64,000 nucleotides of DNA. It comes from Gnetum montanum (Eukaryota > Streptophyta > Gnetopsida > Gnetales > Gnetaceae). Shown here one piece after another: positions 37,141 to 48,927 of this stretch; position 1 is the stretch's first letter; each line of letters opens with the position of its first letter. Below the pieces are notes generated by a model that was given only the letters and a program-made list of their open reading frames with translations, did not search any database and was not told the origin of the DNA. Made by a program: the position numbers and the translations under genes. The DNA is taken from the NCBI GenBank assembly GCA_015680685.1, contig MNCI01005255.1:946811-1010810 (forward strand), written 5' to 3'.

Positions 37141-37815
37141 CGATGGAAATTTACAAAGACCCTCTGAATGCTCATAATGCAGGTTACACCATCAATGCCA
37201 TCAACATTAATGATAACACTGAGTCATAACAGGAACCATTTGTGATTCATGTACCTCTTTGCAATGCTGAATCTCCAACAACTACTATGTTGCAAACCCT
37301 CTTTGTCATCAGGGCCCCTCATTAGACATCTACTGCACCTTTTGTGCTGAAAACTACACTGCCTCCCACTACAACAATGCAGGCACCATTTTTCATCAAG
37401 GTTCCAAGGCATACAAGTTCCCCCTCTACTCAAAATCGAATGACGAAAGCTACATCCCAGCCTCCCCATCCAAAGAAGCGTGAAGAATGTCTAGTAGATA
37501 AGATGGCTAAGGAATGTACTATGCTAGGTCCCCCCTAAGCCTACCCCCTTGTTCGCAGTGCCTATGGCCTCTTTGTCATCAGCTATCAATAGCAACACAT
37601 AGACACAATCATCACCTTTCGGTCTAAGAAAGCCTAGTATTCAGCCTAAAGCTACTCCTCGAGAAATTCACCTTCTGGGGCATATAGAAGAAGAGAAAGT
37701 TAGTAAGCAACAAGACAATAGGGAAGACTTCCTAAATGCCCTTTCACATGTTAAACAGGCCTTAAAGTAGAAAAATACAACACTAAGCTTATACGACCTG
37801 ATAATAACCTCTACA
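37141..37815 (+). pseudogene. Gag-PR linker of element B1 with PFVIRVP repeats
   Basis: Contains several copies of a short segment P-F-V-I-x-V-P: PFVIHVPL (about 37230), LFVIRAPH (about 37300), PFVLK (about 37340) and PFFIKVPRH (about 37390). Then come GHIEEEK and LSLYDLIITS before PR. The same repeat is more numerous in B3. Several stops are present. Function unknown; it reads like a flexible Pro-rich spacer within the polyprotein. Confidence 0.65.
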
Positions 37816-38616
37816 ATGCATCGTGAGGTAATGGTTTATATGTTGACATCCATTCCTATTAGGGAAAACCTACCGACTGAAGAGAAATCCATTCACATTG
37901 TCATGCTTCCCCCTATGGCCAAAGAACCATGGCCAACCCAGCTAACATTTCATGACAAAGCTATCAAGGATGACCCTGGAAAGGGTCAAGTGACAACCAC
38001 TTCTATGTTCATCACCATTCGGGTTGGCCAATACAAGATTCGCAGGGTACACGTTGATGACGGAGTTGCCACCAACGTAATCCCATTTCCTATCATTGAC
38101 AAGTTGGGTTTGGTAGATCAAATCAAGCCCACAACAACTTCATGTATTAAGTCCTTCAATGGACCTTGTGTGGTGGTCAAGGGGACTATGCACATTAACT
38201 TTATGGTGGAGGACCAGTTCCCCACGAGCATGGTATTTATCATGGTGGAGGAGATGTCAGGATTTAACTTGATCCTAGGGAGATCATCGTTAGCCCAACT
38301 TAGGGTTGTCTCCTCACCTATACATCAGGAAATCCACTTACCCTATGTGGGCGGGGAGGTAGTGATTTACGGTGATGAAGTAGCTCCCCGAGCTATAAAC
38401 AACGTAGATGTGGAGCAAGGTTCAGAGATAGAAATCTCTGAAAATGTAGCACCCATTCAAATTGAAACACCATGTTTGATAAATGAACAAGCCAAAACCA
38501 TCAACTTAGATAAAGAAATCATATGGGCTGAGTTGCCCTTCCAAACGATAGATGATAACATAGACGAATACCACTACAAGGTGTCCCAATCATATGCCTC
38601 ACCTAACCCATGTTAG
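37816..38616 (+). pseudogene. Retropepsin of element B1
   Basis: An open stretch of 266 codons from ATG 37816. It is not a complete gene, because the polyprotein frame upstream is broken by stops. Domain order: AFHDKA-like lead (about residue 54), FITIRVGQYKIRRVHVDDGV (residues 75-94) with the active-site triad as Asp-Asp-Gly, KSFNGPCVVVKGT (flap side, about residues 113-125), MSGFNLILGRSSLAQLRVVS (about residues 148-167), HQEIHLPYVGGEVVIYGD (about residues 171-188) and the tail WAELPFQTIDDNIDEY (about residues 237-252). It would process Gag-Pol. It is among the best-preserved protease copies here. The noncoding array and antisense gene follow instead of RT. Confidence 0.83.
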
Positions 38617-39175
38617 GTTAGGAAACAATTACATGATTAAGACTTGTCTCCACATCGCCCCAATAAATTTTTATACCTCCAATGGCATAATTTACATTTT
38701 ACATTAAGTTTTCTATTTGCATGAGTTACATTTTAGAATAAGTTTCCTATTTGCATGATTTACATTTTACATTAAGTTTTTTTTTTTGCATTGCCCTTGT
38801 CGTCAGTACCTTACACATGGCCCGAAATGGCCTAAAACTAACAATGGCCCGAAATAGCCTAAAACTAGTAATGACTCGAAATGACCTTAAACTATTGCAC
38901 AACCTAAAATGGCCTTAAACTACCACTATGGCCCACTAAGGCCTAAAACTGGCACTCAACCCTTGGAAGTCACATTGTAAGGGCCTAAAATGGCCTTAAA
39001 CTATTAAACTAGAGCAAGGGGCCCAAACACATTCATAAAATATTAACGATAAAATTAAAAAAATGAAATAATTGTTTCACGTGTTACTCTTCGTCAAATG
39101 TGAGTCATTACAATCATGCTTACAAAAAAATAAGATGCAAAAATAAAAATAAAATTTTTTGCTGCTATGCTACAA
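38617..39175 (+). repeat. AT-rich noncoding region and TTAAACT array after PR of B1
   Basis: 38650-38790 repeats the phrase TTACATTTTACATTAAG. 38815-39010 holds about six units of the type GGCCCGAAATGGCCTAAAAC, spaced about 30 bp. It separates PR from the 3' end of the antisense gene. Confidence 0.7.
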
Positions 39176-39179
39176 GTCC

Positions 39180-41415
39180 CCGCTAGCATCCTCATCTCTA
39201 ACTTCACTAGGTCCTACACCTCCATTTGGATCCTACATAAAACAAAAAAAATAATGAATTGAATTACAATAAAGCTCTCATGAAATAGACTACAACACAA
39301 CAAAAAGTGGCTAACCTGAGATGGGCTCGCGTCCATCTCAGGGGGTATCTTATCCATCCCAGCCGCAAGATGCCATAGAATCTCCTGGTCAATTAGGTTG
39401 GCCTAATCTTCCTCACCAAGATCAACACTTGCCACAACTTTCCCTTTCTCCACAACCATCCAACTGGGTGGCCCTACAGAAAAGGTGCCGGTAGTGGTCT
39501 CCCTAGAAGGTAGGGTCATCTCTCTTTGGGGAGACTCACTAATTGCTACTTGTTGCGTAAACTTTTCATAGGCCTTATCAACGCCAATAACATCGAGAAA
39601 TAACTTATGGATATGCAACTCAATGGAAGAATCCAGATATTTCCAACAATAGGCAAGACATTCCATTTTTTACATGTGCTTATGGTTCTTTTATGCTTGC
39701 CCCCATTCATACACTTTAGTGTTGTAGTCCTTTCAATCTTGGTTTTTCTTGGCCAATAAGTCCATCTGCAAGCATTGCTCTATGATCTCGCTGGTGGCCT
39801 CATTCTTACCCCGTATGGCTGACTAGTATATTGCATAGTTAATTATAGACATATGCCAGGTGCCGTCGAGAGCGTCACGAGCCATGAAAAATTCATTTCA
39901 TGACCTTAAATCCTCCAACTCAATCGCTTGGCTAGCCTTTTCTTTCTCAAGTTTTTGCACACTCTTCCAGAGGTCCTCGTTGACACGCCTACACTCCCAC
40001 AATGATCGTGTCGAGTAGAGTGCACATTTGCCCATTTACTTGTATACATCATAAGGTACATCGGTCACCTCTAATGGGAGTACAAGCACTACATCAACTT
40101 CGACCATTTGTCTAGGGTCCCACTTGAGACGAGAAGCTGTCAATCACACATAAGAAAGCATTAGTCATACGATGATGGAAAAAATGCAATAAATTAGAGA
40201 ACCCAATGTTGTGATTTGAATACACCTATGTCAAAATCAATCTACCTTAGGCGGTTGATTATGTCATCAACCACAGCCTCCATAAAGGAAAATTTTTCTG
40301 GAGTCTCGGTCCATGGTTGGAGGCAAATCGAAGATGATGAATTAGGGGCTTTAACAATAGTGTCCACTGCACAACAAGGCACGTTAGCATAACAAAGAAA
40401 AGAAAAACAAAAAATATTGATAAATAGCATAAATGATAGTGCAAAGCTCCTACCTAGCAAACCCTCAAGAGTGATACTGGGGGGATTTCCCATCGACACA
40501 CTGTCAAGAAAATGGTCAAAGTTACCGGCATCGAATTGTAGCCCTTCCCCCTCTAGCTACCTCCATAACGTAGTGGCATCTTCGATGATAATATGCCCCT
40601 CAAGTGCTAGGGCACACTCCGAAAAAGGATGATCGGTAGTAGGGGCCTCTTCCTCTATGACATGGGCCTCCTCCTCTACAGCTGAGACCTCTTCTTCTTC
40701 TACAGTGCGGGCCCCTACTTCAAGGACCAAAACTTCTTCTTCATATTCTATTAAAAATGTCTAAAGTAAGCAACCTAGCCTAGCACAAAATGGGAGGGGA
40801 AACTAACAAGGCAACTAAACATACTTACCAACTGTGGGTTGCACCTTATGAACCTTGATTCGCAATTTTCTTCCCTTTTCCTCATTAGTGTAGGGAGGTT
40901 CTTCCATTGGACGAGACTTTTTACGTTGCAACATGGTTTTCACTATTTCTACAATGAGACATGCCCCCCTTAGCACATTGCATGTGTTAGTGGGAGATGC
41001 CTCTCCAACCCTGTCTGGCACACAAAAGGGACGTCCCACCTGATCCTTCATCGTTATCGAAAGAGATTCCCCAATAGCTTCTAGGGGGTCTTGGGATCGG
41101 GTGGTGCAGAACACTTGGCAAATCCATAGCTTGGATATTTGGGTACGATCCTACTATATCCAAATGTCATTCTTGTGGACCACCAAGAATTCCGCAAACA
41201 ATCACAAGAAGGCTATGAAGAAGGTGAAGTGTACATTGAAACATGCATCAAGCTTCTCATGAAGCTTAACCTTTTCAGCTCGCAAGCCTTTGGAGAGGTA
41301 CTTGGCCCAATTATAACAAGTCCCTTCTTCCATAACATCCCTCACAATCCAAGCCTGATCTACTCCAAGGATTTTCCCTTGGGAAAGTAGCTTGGAAAAG
41401 GCATGAGAAAATCCT
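39180..41415 (-). pseudogene. Antisense multi-exon gene of element B1, 5'-truncated
   Basis: Runs opposite to gag-pol of B1; no known function. In its own direction: VDQAWIVRDVMEEGTCYNWAK and FNVHFTFFIAFL (41370-41205), TTRSQDPLEAIGESLSIT (41110-41055), a basic Lys/Arg stretch (about 40950-40850), an acidic stretch (about 40740-40620), PWTETPEKFSFMEAV and DDIINRLR (about 40315-40245), a helical region (40000-39600), TFSVGPPSWMVVEKGKVVASVD (39490-39425) and the tail GPSEVRDEDASGDL then stop (about 39180). Introns are likely, for example one ending TTTATGTAG at about 39233. Its N-terminal part is missing because of the deletion that joins it to INT at about 41418. Confidence 0.75.
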
Positions 41416-41878
41416 CTACGTGTTGTGGGCTTACCGTACGACATGCAAAACAACTACAAGTAAGACTCCATACAGTCTTGTTTACAGATCTGAAGTAGTG
41501 TTACCTCTTGAATTACAAGTTCCATCACTTCGAATGATCCTCTCAAATGTCATAGATGAAGCTCAAAATAATGAGTCAAGGATCATTGATCTTGACTCCG
41601 TGGAGGAGGAGCATGCCCAAACACTTGGTCGCATCGAATGGTACCAAGACAAGCAACAATGAAAACATCACTGCAACTTACATCAATGACCAATCAAAAA
41701 GGGGGATCTAGTCCTCAAGGTAGTTCGTGACCTCGTGAACAATTTCTTAGCCAACTGGGAAGGTCCTTTCATTGTCACAAAAGCCTATGAAAATGGGGTA
41801 TTCAAGCTAGCTGACATAGATGGCAACGAGTTCACAAATCCTGTCAAGCACTTGTACTTGAAGCCATACTATGTTTAA
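41416..41878 (+). pseudogene. C-terminal end of integrase of element B1
   Basis: Starts inside the integrase core with VLWAYRTTCKTT, then YSLVYRSEVVLPLELQVPSL (41475-41530), RIEWYQDKQQ then stop (41663), and continues in frame: KKGDLVLKVVRDLVNNF, LANWEGPFIVTKAYENG, LADIDGNEF and KHLYLKPYYV with stop TAA at 41876-41878. The C-terminal domain binds DNA and helps target choice. The catalytic core is absent. The join to the antisense gene at about 41418 marks an internal deletion that removed RT, RNase H and most of INT. Confidence 0.85.
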
Positions 41879-41924
41879 CACAAAGGATCACATTGAACAC
41901 GAAGTAAGGTAAGTTCCAATGTCT

Positions 41925-42235
41925 GCTACAACATAAAATTGGCATAGATAGTTTGCTATGACTATAAACTGGCATAGATTATCTGCTACGATGTAAAATG
42001 GACATAGAACATCCGCTATGATGTTAAACTGGCACAACATGTCTTTGGGCCATGACATAAAACTGGCACCCATAGCATGATCCACTATGACCTTAAATTG
42101 GCCATCCACTATATGCTACGACATTAAACTATCACAGTGGTCTGCTAGGACCTTAAACTAGCACATCGGTCTACTAGGACCTTAAACTAGCACATTCGAT
42201 AATCTACCAAGACCTTAAACTAGGTTCGTAGTGCA
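41925..42235 (+). repeat. TTAAACTGGCA array after INT of B1
   Basis: About nine units of roughly 30 bp, for example GGTCTACTAGGACCTTAAAC (about 42167). The same unit follows PR in A, B1, B2 and B3, and follows INT in C. Confidence 0.8.
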
Positions 42236-43624
42236 ACACCTTCCAGTTCACACATGTGACATTGTAAACAAGTGAGCATGCACACCTTCAAGCTGCCCAG
42301 AAAACATGGGGTGGGATGTTGCAGTTTGACAATGAAGTTCACATCGCCAAGGAAAAACCCTCTAAGACATATGTAGCATTGTTGCCCTTGACATCTTGCT
42401 GGTCTTTCAGAGATGTTGTTTGACATCTTGCTAACCTTCTGGAGCTATTGCTACCATAGCTAATCATCTTGGTCATAGCTCTCACCATTAGCATCTGTTG
42501 CTAGAGTCCCAGCACTATTGTGGCCCAGCCACAATGGTGCCATCCTCTAGCCCTTTCCATCATCAGATTTCAAGAAAGCATTTAGCTATTAGGTTTCTCA
42601 CCTTGTAGCTGGGTTTCATGATGTTTACCTTTGGTAGGGATTCCTGAGTAGCTGCATCATCATTATTCCGAGCCTATCCGTTACCCATTTTTGGCAAGGT
42701 CATTGATGCTTTCTAGCCTGCCACTACTGAAACTTGCACTAGCCTTCCTGCTTTGGACATTGCACATGTTAGACATAACACTTGCCACCTTGGCAGTGTC
42801 CCGAGCAAGCAGGAATTTGGCCTTACTTCACTTGACGGTTATTTTTTCTAGTTTTCTCTCTGTTGTGTTTGTAGGATAAAGGCCAAGATGGCATCATTCA
42901 AGGATGTGTTTCACCTTGAGAGCAAGACATTACATTCTTCTAAAGCAACCAGTTTAATTAGCCTAGCTACTTGAGAGTGCATATCCTACTCTCCCTTTAG
43001 CCAACTTAGTCTTCATTCCCTATACTCACAATTTCCCATACCCTCTTCACAAGCTTCCTTGATGCACATAAAGCCCTTTCACATGCCCAACCGCAAAGTC
43101 CATGATGGACGTAACGCAACTTGTCCCATGGGAAGCCTCTGTAGGTAGGTCAAAGCCCCACATAGAGAGGAAACCAGAAAAAACATTGGCAGTGTAACAC
43201 AACTCATCTTAGGGAGGAAACACCTGTTCTGTAGTGATGACAAGGTTATCTTCAAGTGAACATGGGTGTGCAGCAAAAAGGCACAAAAGAGAAAAAAAAT
43301 GTCTAAAAAAAATGGCAAAAAAGCTTCTTTGCAATAATTTCGGCTATAAATCAACCATCTCTAAGCACTTTGATGAGAGGTCAGGAGCCAAAGGCAAAGG
43401 CACCCATGCATGTTGACTCCCTCATAAGCATTTCGACGAGGGCTCACATTGTGGCAATAGTTTTTATAGTGTCGTATTCTACATTCATTTCTTCCTTGAC
43501 CCTATTTCCTCAAAATCCTTCCCTTTCCCCCTATGCTACATCGCTCTCCAAGTACTCTCAAACATAGTGAAGTGTTATCCAAGCGAGCACTGAAGAGCGG
43601 TGTTGGCATCTTATTCTTTACAGT
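42236..43624 (+). other. 3' noncoding region of element B1
   Basis: Aligns in pieces with 23540-22900 of C read on its minus strand, for example the TTGTAGGATAAAGGCCAAGATGG block at about 42870, and the TGTAACACAACTCATCTTAG block at about 43190. It should precede the polypurine tract and 3' LTR, but LTR B2 interrupts it first. Short open frames in it have no family match. I see no gene. Confidence 0.55.
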
Positions 43625-43724
43625 TGAAAAACCACTAATTTCAACCTAACACTTTAAAACGAGAATGACCCAGAGCCCTTTGAGCCTTCGGGAGGCAAAA
43701 TTTGACTAACACATGCAACTCACG

Positions 43725-44290
43725 TTGGCTTGCCTTGGACTTACGCTGGCTTTTCTTGACAAGTCACGCTGGAAATCATAATTTTCACACTCATGCTATA
43801 GGGAATGCTGTGGTCATGCTACAACGTGAGTCTAGCGTGACTAGAACCAGGAGCCTCCAAACCGAGTTGAAACGATCTACCTTCCAAGGTGCAAATTCAG
43901 CATTGACAACTCCAACCTTTAGCCTTCAGAATTCCAGATTTGAGTCTAAAAATTACAAGTTTCTATAGGTCACGTTGCAGGTCACACTGTGGTCACGCTA
44001 TAGCGTGAGTCCAGTGTAACCTACCAAAAAGTGGCTCAAAACTAGACACATTCAAGCTCAAATTCCACATTTCAGATCACTCTCAGGGTTTGACAAATTC
44101 AAGAAATAGTTGCATTCAAGGAACAGGCTTCAAAAATCAAAATTTGATATCAAAAATATCATTTTCCTCACTCACGATGAAGGTCACGCTAGGCGTGAGT
44201 GCAACATGTGCATGCTGAGATACACGGTGGGCGTAAGTGCAGTGTGCACACGCTGCGACACATCAACTTATGCTGGAGGCTCTAGCAAAG
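43725..44290 (+). repeat. CACGCT palindromes in U3 of LTR B2
   Basis: At 43993-44008 there is a perfect 16-bp palindrome TCACGCTATAGCGTGA. Related words lie at 43730-43850, 43970-44015 and 44175-44265 (ACTCACG, ACGCTAGGCGTGAGTGC, GCGTAAGTGC). Confidence 0.78.
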
Positions 44291-44641
44291 AAGAAACACC
44301 TCAAATAGCCATGGAACCATTCGAATCAGCACACTGCAGTAGTCAATTCAAAGATCCAAAAGTTTCAAGCGAGCAGAGTCAATTTCTCTTATTGTACGTT
44401 GTCATTTCATTGTAAATCTTCACTTGTAGGCTTGTCAGGCCCTCACGATCTAAATTGTATGTACTTTCATGGGCTTGAGGAAGCCACACATTGTAAGATA
44501 CAATGTACCTGGTCCAAAGCGTAGCTTATCCACACACGTCCAACTCACATACAGCTGTCCATTGGACACATGTCACTTGATTCGCTTTCCTCTCATTTCC
44601 CATCCGTTGATCCCATTCATGAATTTCATGCCCAACCCAAC

Positions 44642-44653
44642 CCTATAAATACC
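44642..44653 (+). promoter_or_regulatory. TATA box in LTR B2
   Basis: CCTATAAATACC, the same as in B1 (33543). Probable core promoter. Confidence 0.7.
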
Positions 44654-45219
44654 CTGTCAATTCACATAAATAAGGTTGGCAATTTTGGAGTTGGATAACT
44701 TAGGAAACACAAACCAGCAATCCTTGGCACTTGGCACACTTTGACTCCTAGCATCCAAGCACTTCTAAAACACATCAAATTACATCATCCTAGGGCTTGG
44801 TGTTTGACCTTCCATCCACACGTGCAGCTACGCTTTGACCAGTGCACATATTTTCTAAGAATTAAAACATAGTTCTTTTTGCCAGCCATTTATTCTATTT
44901 ATCTTTGTGCTTTACATTCAGTTTACATTTGGTTTGCATTTTAATCACAATTTAGTTTCTGCATACGTTTTTGTTTACATTTCATGCACATTGTTTATGT
45001 TTTAAAGCTTCAATCACTATAACCCTAGCGCAAGCCATAGTTTTTGCTCAAGGAAGTCCTTGGTTGATTTGCGTGTAGACCATCCATAGCACTCTACCTT
45101 CGTTCCCTTTCTTAGCTTGCCCTCAAGTGAAGGCAGGGTCAGCTGTGCTTGTCCGACGATCTTTTGGTGTCTATTTCCCTTCTAGCCTTACACCAATGAT
45201 TTAGGTCAGTACAATAAAT

Positions 45220-45237
45220 TGGCGCTAGACGGAGGGA
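45220..45237 (+). other. Primer-binding site of element B2
   Basis: TGGCGCTAGACGGAGGGA, six bases after the LTR end. Confidence 0.78.
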
Positions 45238-45291
45238 TGACTTGTCAGTTGTCTGTTAAAACATTGATGACTCAACCTTTAGGAGTCAACA

Positions 45292-46354
45292 TATGAGGAA
45301 AGATAAATCCAAAACAATGGTAGCAATAGTGGACAAAATAGCCCGACCTAGTCATCTAGGACAAAAAGGAAAATAATCTGCTATCCCAACTAGCTATGAA
45401 AGAACCACACCCACTCCTACACCCAAAAATTCCTTAAATAGAAACAACAACATAGGTCATGCCCATACATTCGAAAGAAAAGACCCCATTCAATACACAC
45501 CATTTTCCATGAAGCCTTCACAATTGCTTGATCAACTTCTAAAGGCCGGGCTAATTCAACACAAACAAATGTCTCCTATGGCCTCCCAAAGACACGATCA
45601 ATTTTTTGAGTTGGCCAAAACTCCAGCCTTAGCAACGGCCAACAAACCCCTCATTCCAAAAGGCTTTAGATTAGATAGGTTTTGTGAATATCACCAATGG
45701 TGTGGTCATGGGACTGATTACTGCTTTACATTAAAACAACATATACAACATATGATTGATAGGGGTGAAGTAGTATTTGACAAGGAAAACCTATTAAGAT
45801 CCTAAAACCAATCCATGGGGGTCTACAAAGATCCTCTCAATACCAATGATGCACCATATGTGATTAATACTATCCATGTGGAAGACAGAGAAGATGTTCC
45901 ATGAAAACCTTTTGTGATTTGTAGGCCTTCAGAAAACACACCTACACCAACATATCCTCAAATCCCTTTCATCATGTGCACATCCCCCACACCACCAAAA
46001 CCATTTGTTATCCGTGTACCTCCTTTTGTTGCAGCCAAAACCACACCATCTGAAAACCAACCCATTCCCTTTATGATTCGGGTGCCAAAATGCCCTGATA
46101 CACAACCCACCTCCATTACCCCATGACCTCTACGAGAACATCTTGCCGATAGACTAACAAGAGAGCGCTTGGAAAGAGAAAACCATCAAAACAAATTGGG
46201 ACCACCAAAGCCAATACCGCTAAACGTTGTTCCCATGGGTCCATCCATTAATGAGCCTAGTACGAGTCATCAAAATGAGAATAATGTCACGAGTCATGTC
46301 TCAAGCCCAGCATCCTTAGCTACTAATGTAAAAACCCCTCCACGAGAAATATGA
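45292..46354 (+). pseudogene. gag of element B2, capsid deleted
   Basis: Only about 55 bases after the primer-binding site the sequence already reads the Lys-rich linker that normally follows the capsid (MRKDKSKTMVAIVDK, 45296). It then reads FERKDPIQYTPFSMKPSQLL (about 45470-45530) and the nucleocapsid-like motif FCEYHQWCGHGTDYCFTLK (45682-45738), with Cys, His, His and Cys intact. The Pro-rich linker carries KPFVIRVPPF, PFMIRVPK and similar repeats (45900-46100). The N-terminal and capsid parts, about 1.5 kb in E, are missing. It could not assemble particles on its own. Confidence 0.82.
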
Positions 46355-47260
46355 ATGCTATGTCATATGGACCAAATCTCTACAAACAAGGGTGCCCCAA
46401 ATGGTAAAGGCCTAGCGAATGCATTGACCCAGGTCACACAAGCTTTGAAACAAAAGAATACTTCTTTAAGCCTGTATGATCTAGTAATGGCTTCACTAGT
46501 ACATCGAGAAGCTCTCTTGCGTATGTTGATTTCAGTCCCTGTTAGTGAGGACCTTCCTGCAGATGAACCATCCATTCATGCGATATTGTCTGCATAACGT
46601 CAGGAATAAAAGACTACATCCCTAGATTTTTGTGCTAAGGACATTAAGCTAGATGAGAAAACTGGAGAAGTTACTACAACCCCTATGTTCATAACAATAC
46701 AGGTTAATCATTTCAAGATACATAGGGTGCATGTCGATGATGGTGTGGTGACCAATGTAATACCTTTTCCCGTCATCGAAAAACTAGGACTTACTGAACA
46801 AATACAGCCCACGATATCTTCTTTCCTAAAATCCTTTAGTGGTTCCCGTGTTGGAGTGAAAGGTATGGTTACTTTAGATGTCATAGTCGGGGACCAATTC
46901 CCCACATCAGTTGAATTCATAGTGGTTGATGAAATGCTAGGGTTTAATCTAATCCTAGGATGCCCCTGACTAGCTCAACTCAAAGCTGTATCCTTACCGA
47001 TCCATCAGGAGATCCACCTACCTTACAAGGGTGGTGAGATCATCATATATGGTGATACAATAGTACCATCTACTTCCTTACACCCTAGAGTAGATCAAGA
47101 GTCAAAAATTGAGTTTGTTGAGCCTAAGCACGGAACCACGAGTATACTTCAAAACATAAACCCAACGTTAACTCCCAATCCTACTGAAATTGAGGAAACA
47201 CCACTAATGTCTCTTGGTCAGAATTACCCTTTGATATCACTGATGAAGGGGAAGGTGAGT
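46355..47260 (+). pseudogene. Retropepsin of element B2, broken
   Basis: LSLYDLVMASLVHREALLRML (about 46475-46540) leads into PR. The core reads MFITIQVNHFKIHRVHVDDG (46685-46745) with triad Asp-Asp-Gly, KSFSGSRVGVKG (46830-46865), and FIVVDEMLGFNLILGCP (46915-46966). The next codon is TGA where the other copies have Trp, a single G to A change. The frame then continues LAQLKAVSLPIHQEIHLPYK and IIIYGDT. The tail near 47215-47260 retains ELPFDI-like and DEGEGEYKI sequence. It would be repaired by very few changes, but is inactive as it stands. Confidence 0.82.
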
Positions 47261-47319
47261 ATAAGATCTTACCCACATGCCCAACCCCACATGGTAATCT
47301 ATAAAGGATTAAGAAGCAA

Positions 47320-47926
47320 CTCAAAAAATAAAATTAAACCACAAAAATGTCCAAAATGATGTTAAACTACAAATGTCTAAAATGACATTAAACTAGCCAC
47401 AGTCAGAAATGGCCGATTCCTTTTAAAACTTTCTGAAACCGTTACTATGGCATAAAATTGGTAATCCTTCTTTCTTTAACAACAGATGAAACAGTCCATC
47501 ATGACTTTAAATTGATATACCCAACCTGAAATGGATTTAAACTAGAGTCAACAAGTTGCAGATTCACAAACTCCTATCATTTTACATTGAACTTTCATTT
47601 ACAAGTTACAAGTTACAATTTAGATTCATGCATGGTCATTGCCTTCTCTTTCAAATATTTACCTTACATTTCACTTTACATTTTAGAATTTTATGTTACA
47701 TTTAGTTGCACGCATATACTTGAGAAAATAAGAAAAAATAATGAAAAACATGAAAAATAACAATATATATATATATATATATATATACATGGAACATCAA
47801 AGTAACGAAGGAATGCAACCATCTTATACCACAATTAAATCCAGGTCATTACATGAGTCTTTATACATTCCATCAAACATCCAAAAATCTAAAAACATTT
47901 AACAGCTTAATTCTGACTAATGCAAA
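47320..47926 (+). repeat. Noncoding region after PR of B2: TTAAACT array and AT microsatellite
   Basis: About five units around TGATGTTAAACTAC and TGACATTAAACTAG (47330-47545). Then come TTACATTTTACA-like AT-rich sequence and a plain (AT)n microsatellite at 47763-47786. It separates PR from the antisense gene end. Confidence 0.75.
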
Positions 47927-48009
47927 GCTCATGGATGGGGCTGATCCCCAAGATCCTCTTCATCATTTGCTCCTGCTCCACTAGGACCAGCCCCATCATT
48001 AACATGTCC

Positions 48010-48149
48010 CTACAAACAGAAAATGAAACAAAATAGATAAGTGTAGTAAAGCAAATCATAAACACAAAAATAAAAAAAAATAGTAACATTAACAACAAAA
48101 ATAACAAAACCATACAAAATTAATAATTAAATACCAACAAAGCACTCAC
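48010..48149 (-). other. Intron 5 (140 bp) in the antisense gene of B2
   Basis: GTGAGTGC to TTTGTAG. Downstream exon starts GHVNDGAGPSG, the conserved acidic tail. B1 (about 39233) and B3 (about 60124) also show a TTTATGTAG or TTTATAG acceptor before their tails. Confidence 0.7.
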
Positions 48150-48927
48150 AAGTGAGGAAGGTCCCAAGTTGGTCTCCAAATGTCGTAGAATCTCCTTCTT
48201 AGGAACATTTGCCCATTCCCCCTCCAACCCAAGATCAATGTCAGCGAGTGTTTTGCCCTTGTCCACTGGGGTCCAAGTAGGGTGCTCAAGAGAGAACACG
48301 CATGTCACAGCCTCCCCAGAGGTGGTGGTAATTGTTCTCTCATCAGATCCCTCCACCTCGGTGTGCTCAGCAAACCTATCATAAGCAAACCACAAACCTA
48401 ACCCATCAATGAACATCTCCATCTGGTGATGTTCAATTGACTCCTTTTTCAATCACTTCTTGTACTGATGCTTGTCGTCCTTTTGGTCTTGGCCCCACTT
48501 CTACACTTTTGTAGCAAAGGATTTTCAAGCTTGACATTTCCTATTCAATAAAGCTATGGTGCTCTTTGTTTTGCTAAGTCCCATGTAGCTTGCACTTTAC
48601 TGTTCAAAACCATCCAATAATGTGCGTAAGTGATTTCTGATGAGCACCATGTGCTATCACCAGACAACCTAGTAGCAGCAAAGTCATAATGGGATTGGAG
48701 ATCCCTTTACTCCTCTCTCTCTTTTTCTAGTATCTCCTTCAGTGTGTGAACCTCATCCCATAGATACTCAGTGGAATGCCTTAAAGTCCAAACTATGTTA
48801 GCATTCTGTACAACGCAGCCAGAAACTGCATCATAAATATTTCTTGGGACTTGCTCAATATCCCCTAGAAATTCTGAGAGAGCATCAATATGGGTAGCTT
48901 CAGAATGATTCCACTAAAGTTGGGCAC

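Larger units (their letters stand above)
31941..43624 (+). mobile_element. Element B1: Ty3/Gypsy element with internal deletion
   Basis: 5' LTR 31941-34231, primer-binding site 34236-34254, leader, gag 35034-37140, PR 37816-38616, array, antisense gene 39180-41415, INT end 41416-41878, 3' noncoding to 43624 where B2 interrupts it. The spacer, RT, RNase H and most of INT are deleted between about 41415 and 41420. Its own 3' LTR should lie beyond B2, off the window. Confidence 0.82.
43625..45213 (+). repeat. 5' LTR of element B2 (about 1.59 kb)
   Basis: Starts TGAAAAACCACTAATTTCAA, aligning with TGAAACACCACAAAATTTCA of B3, and ends CAGTACA just before the primer-binding site. U3 contains CACGCT palindromes. 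TATA box at 44642-44653. The U5 part from about 45060 (GACCATCCATAGCACTCTAC, then AGCTTGCCCTCAAGTGAAGG) matches B3 near 54390-54450. Confidence 0.8.

Noticed and set aside
42300-42340. Possible polypurine tract (CATGGGGTGGGA) and LTR start TGTTGCAG for B1
   Set aside because: All other LTRs start TGAAA, and the following 1.3 kb aligns with the 3' noncoding region of C rather than with an LTR.
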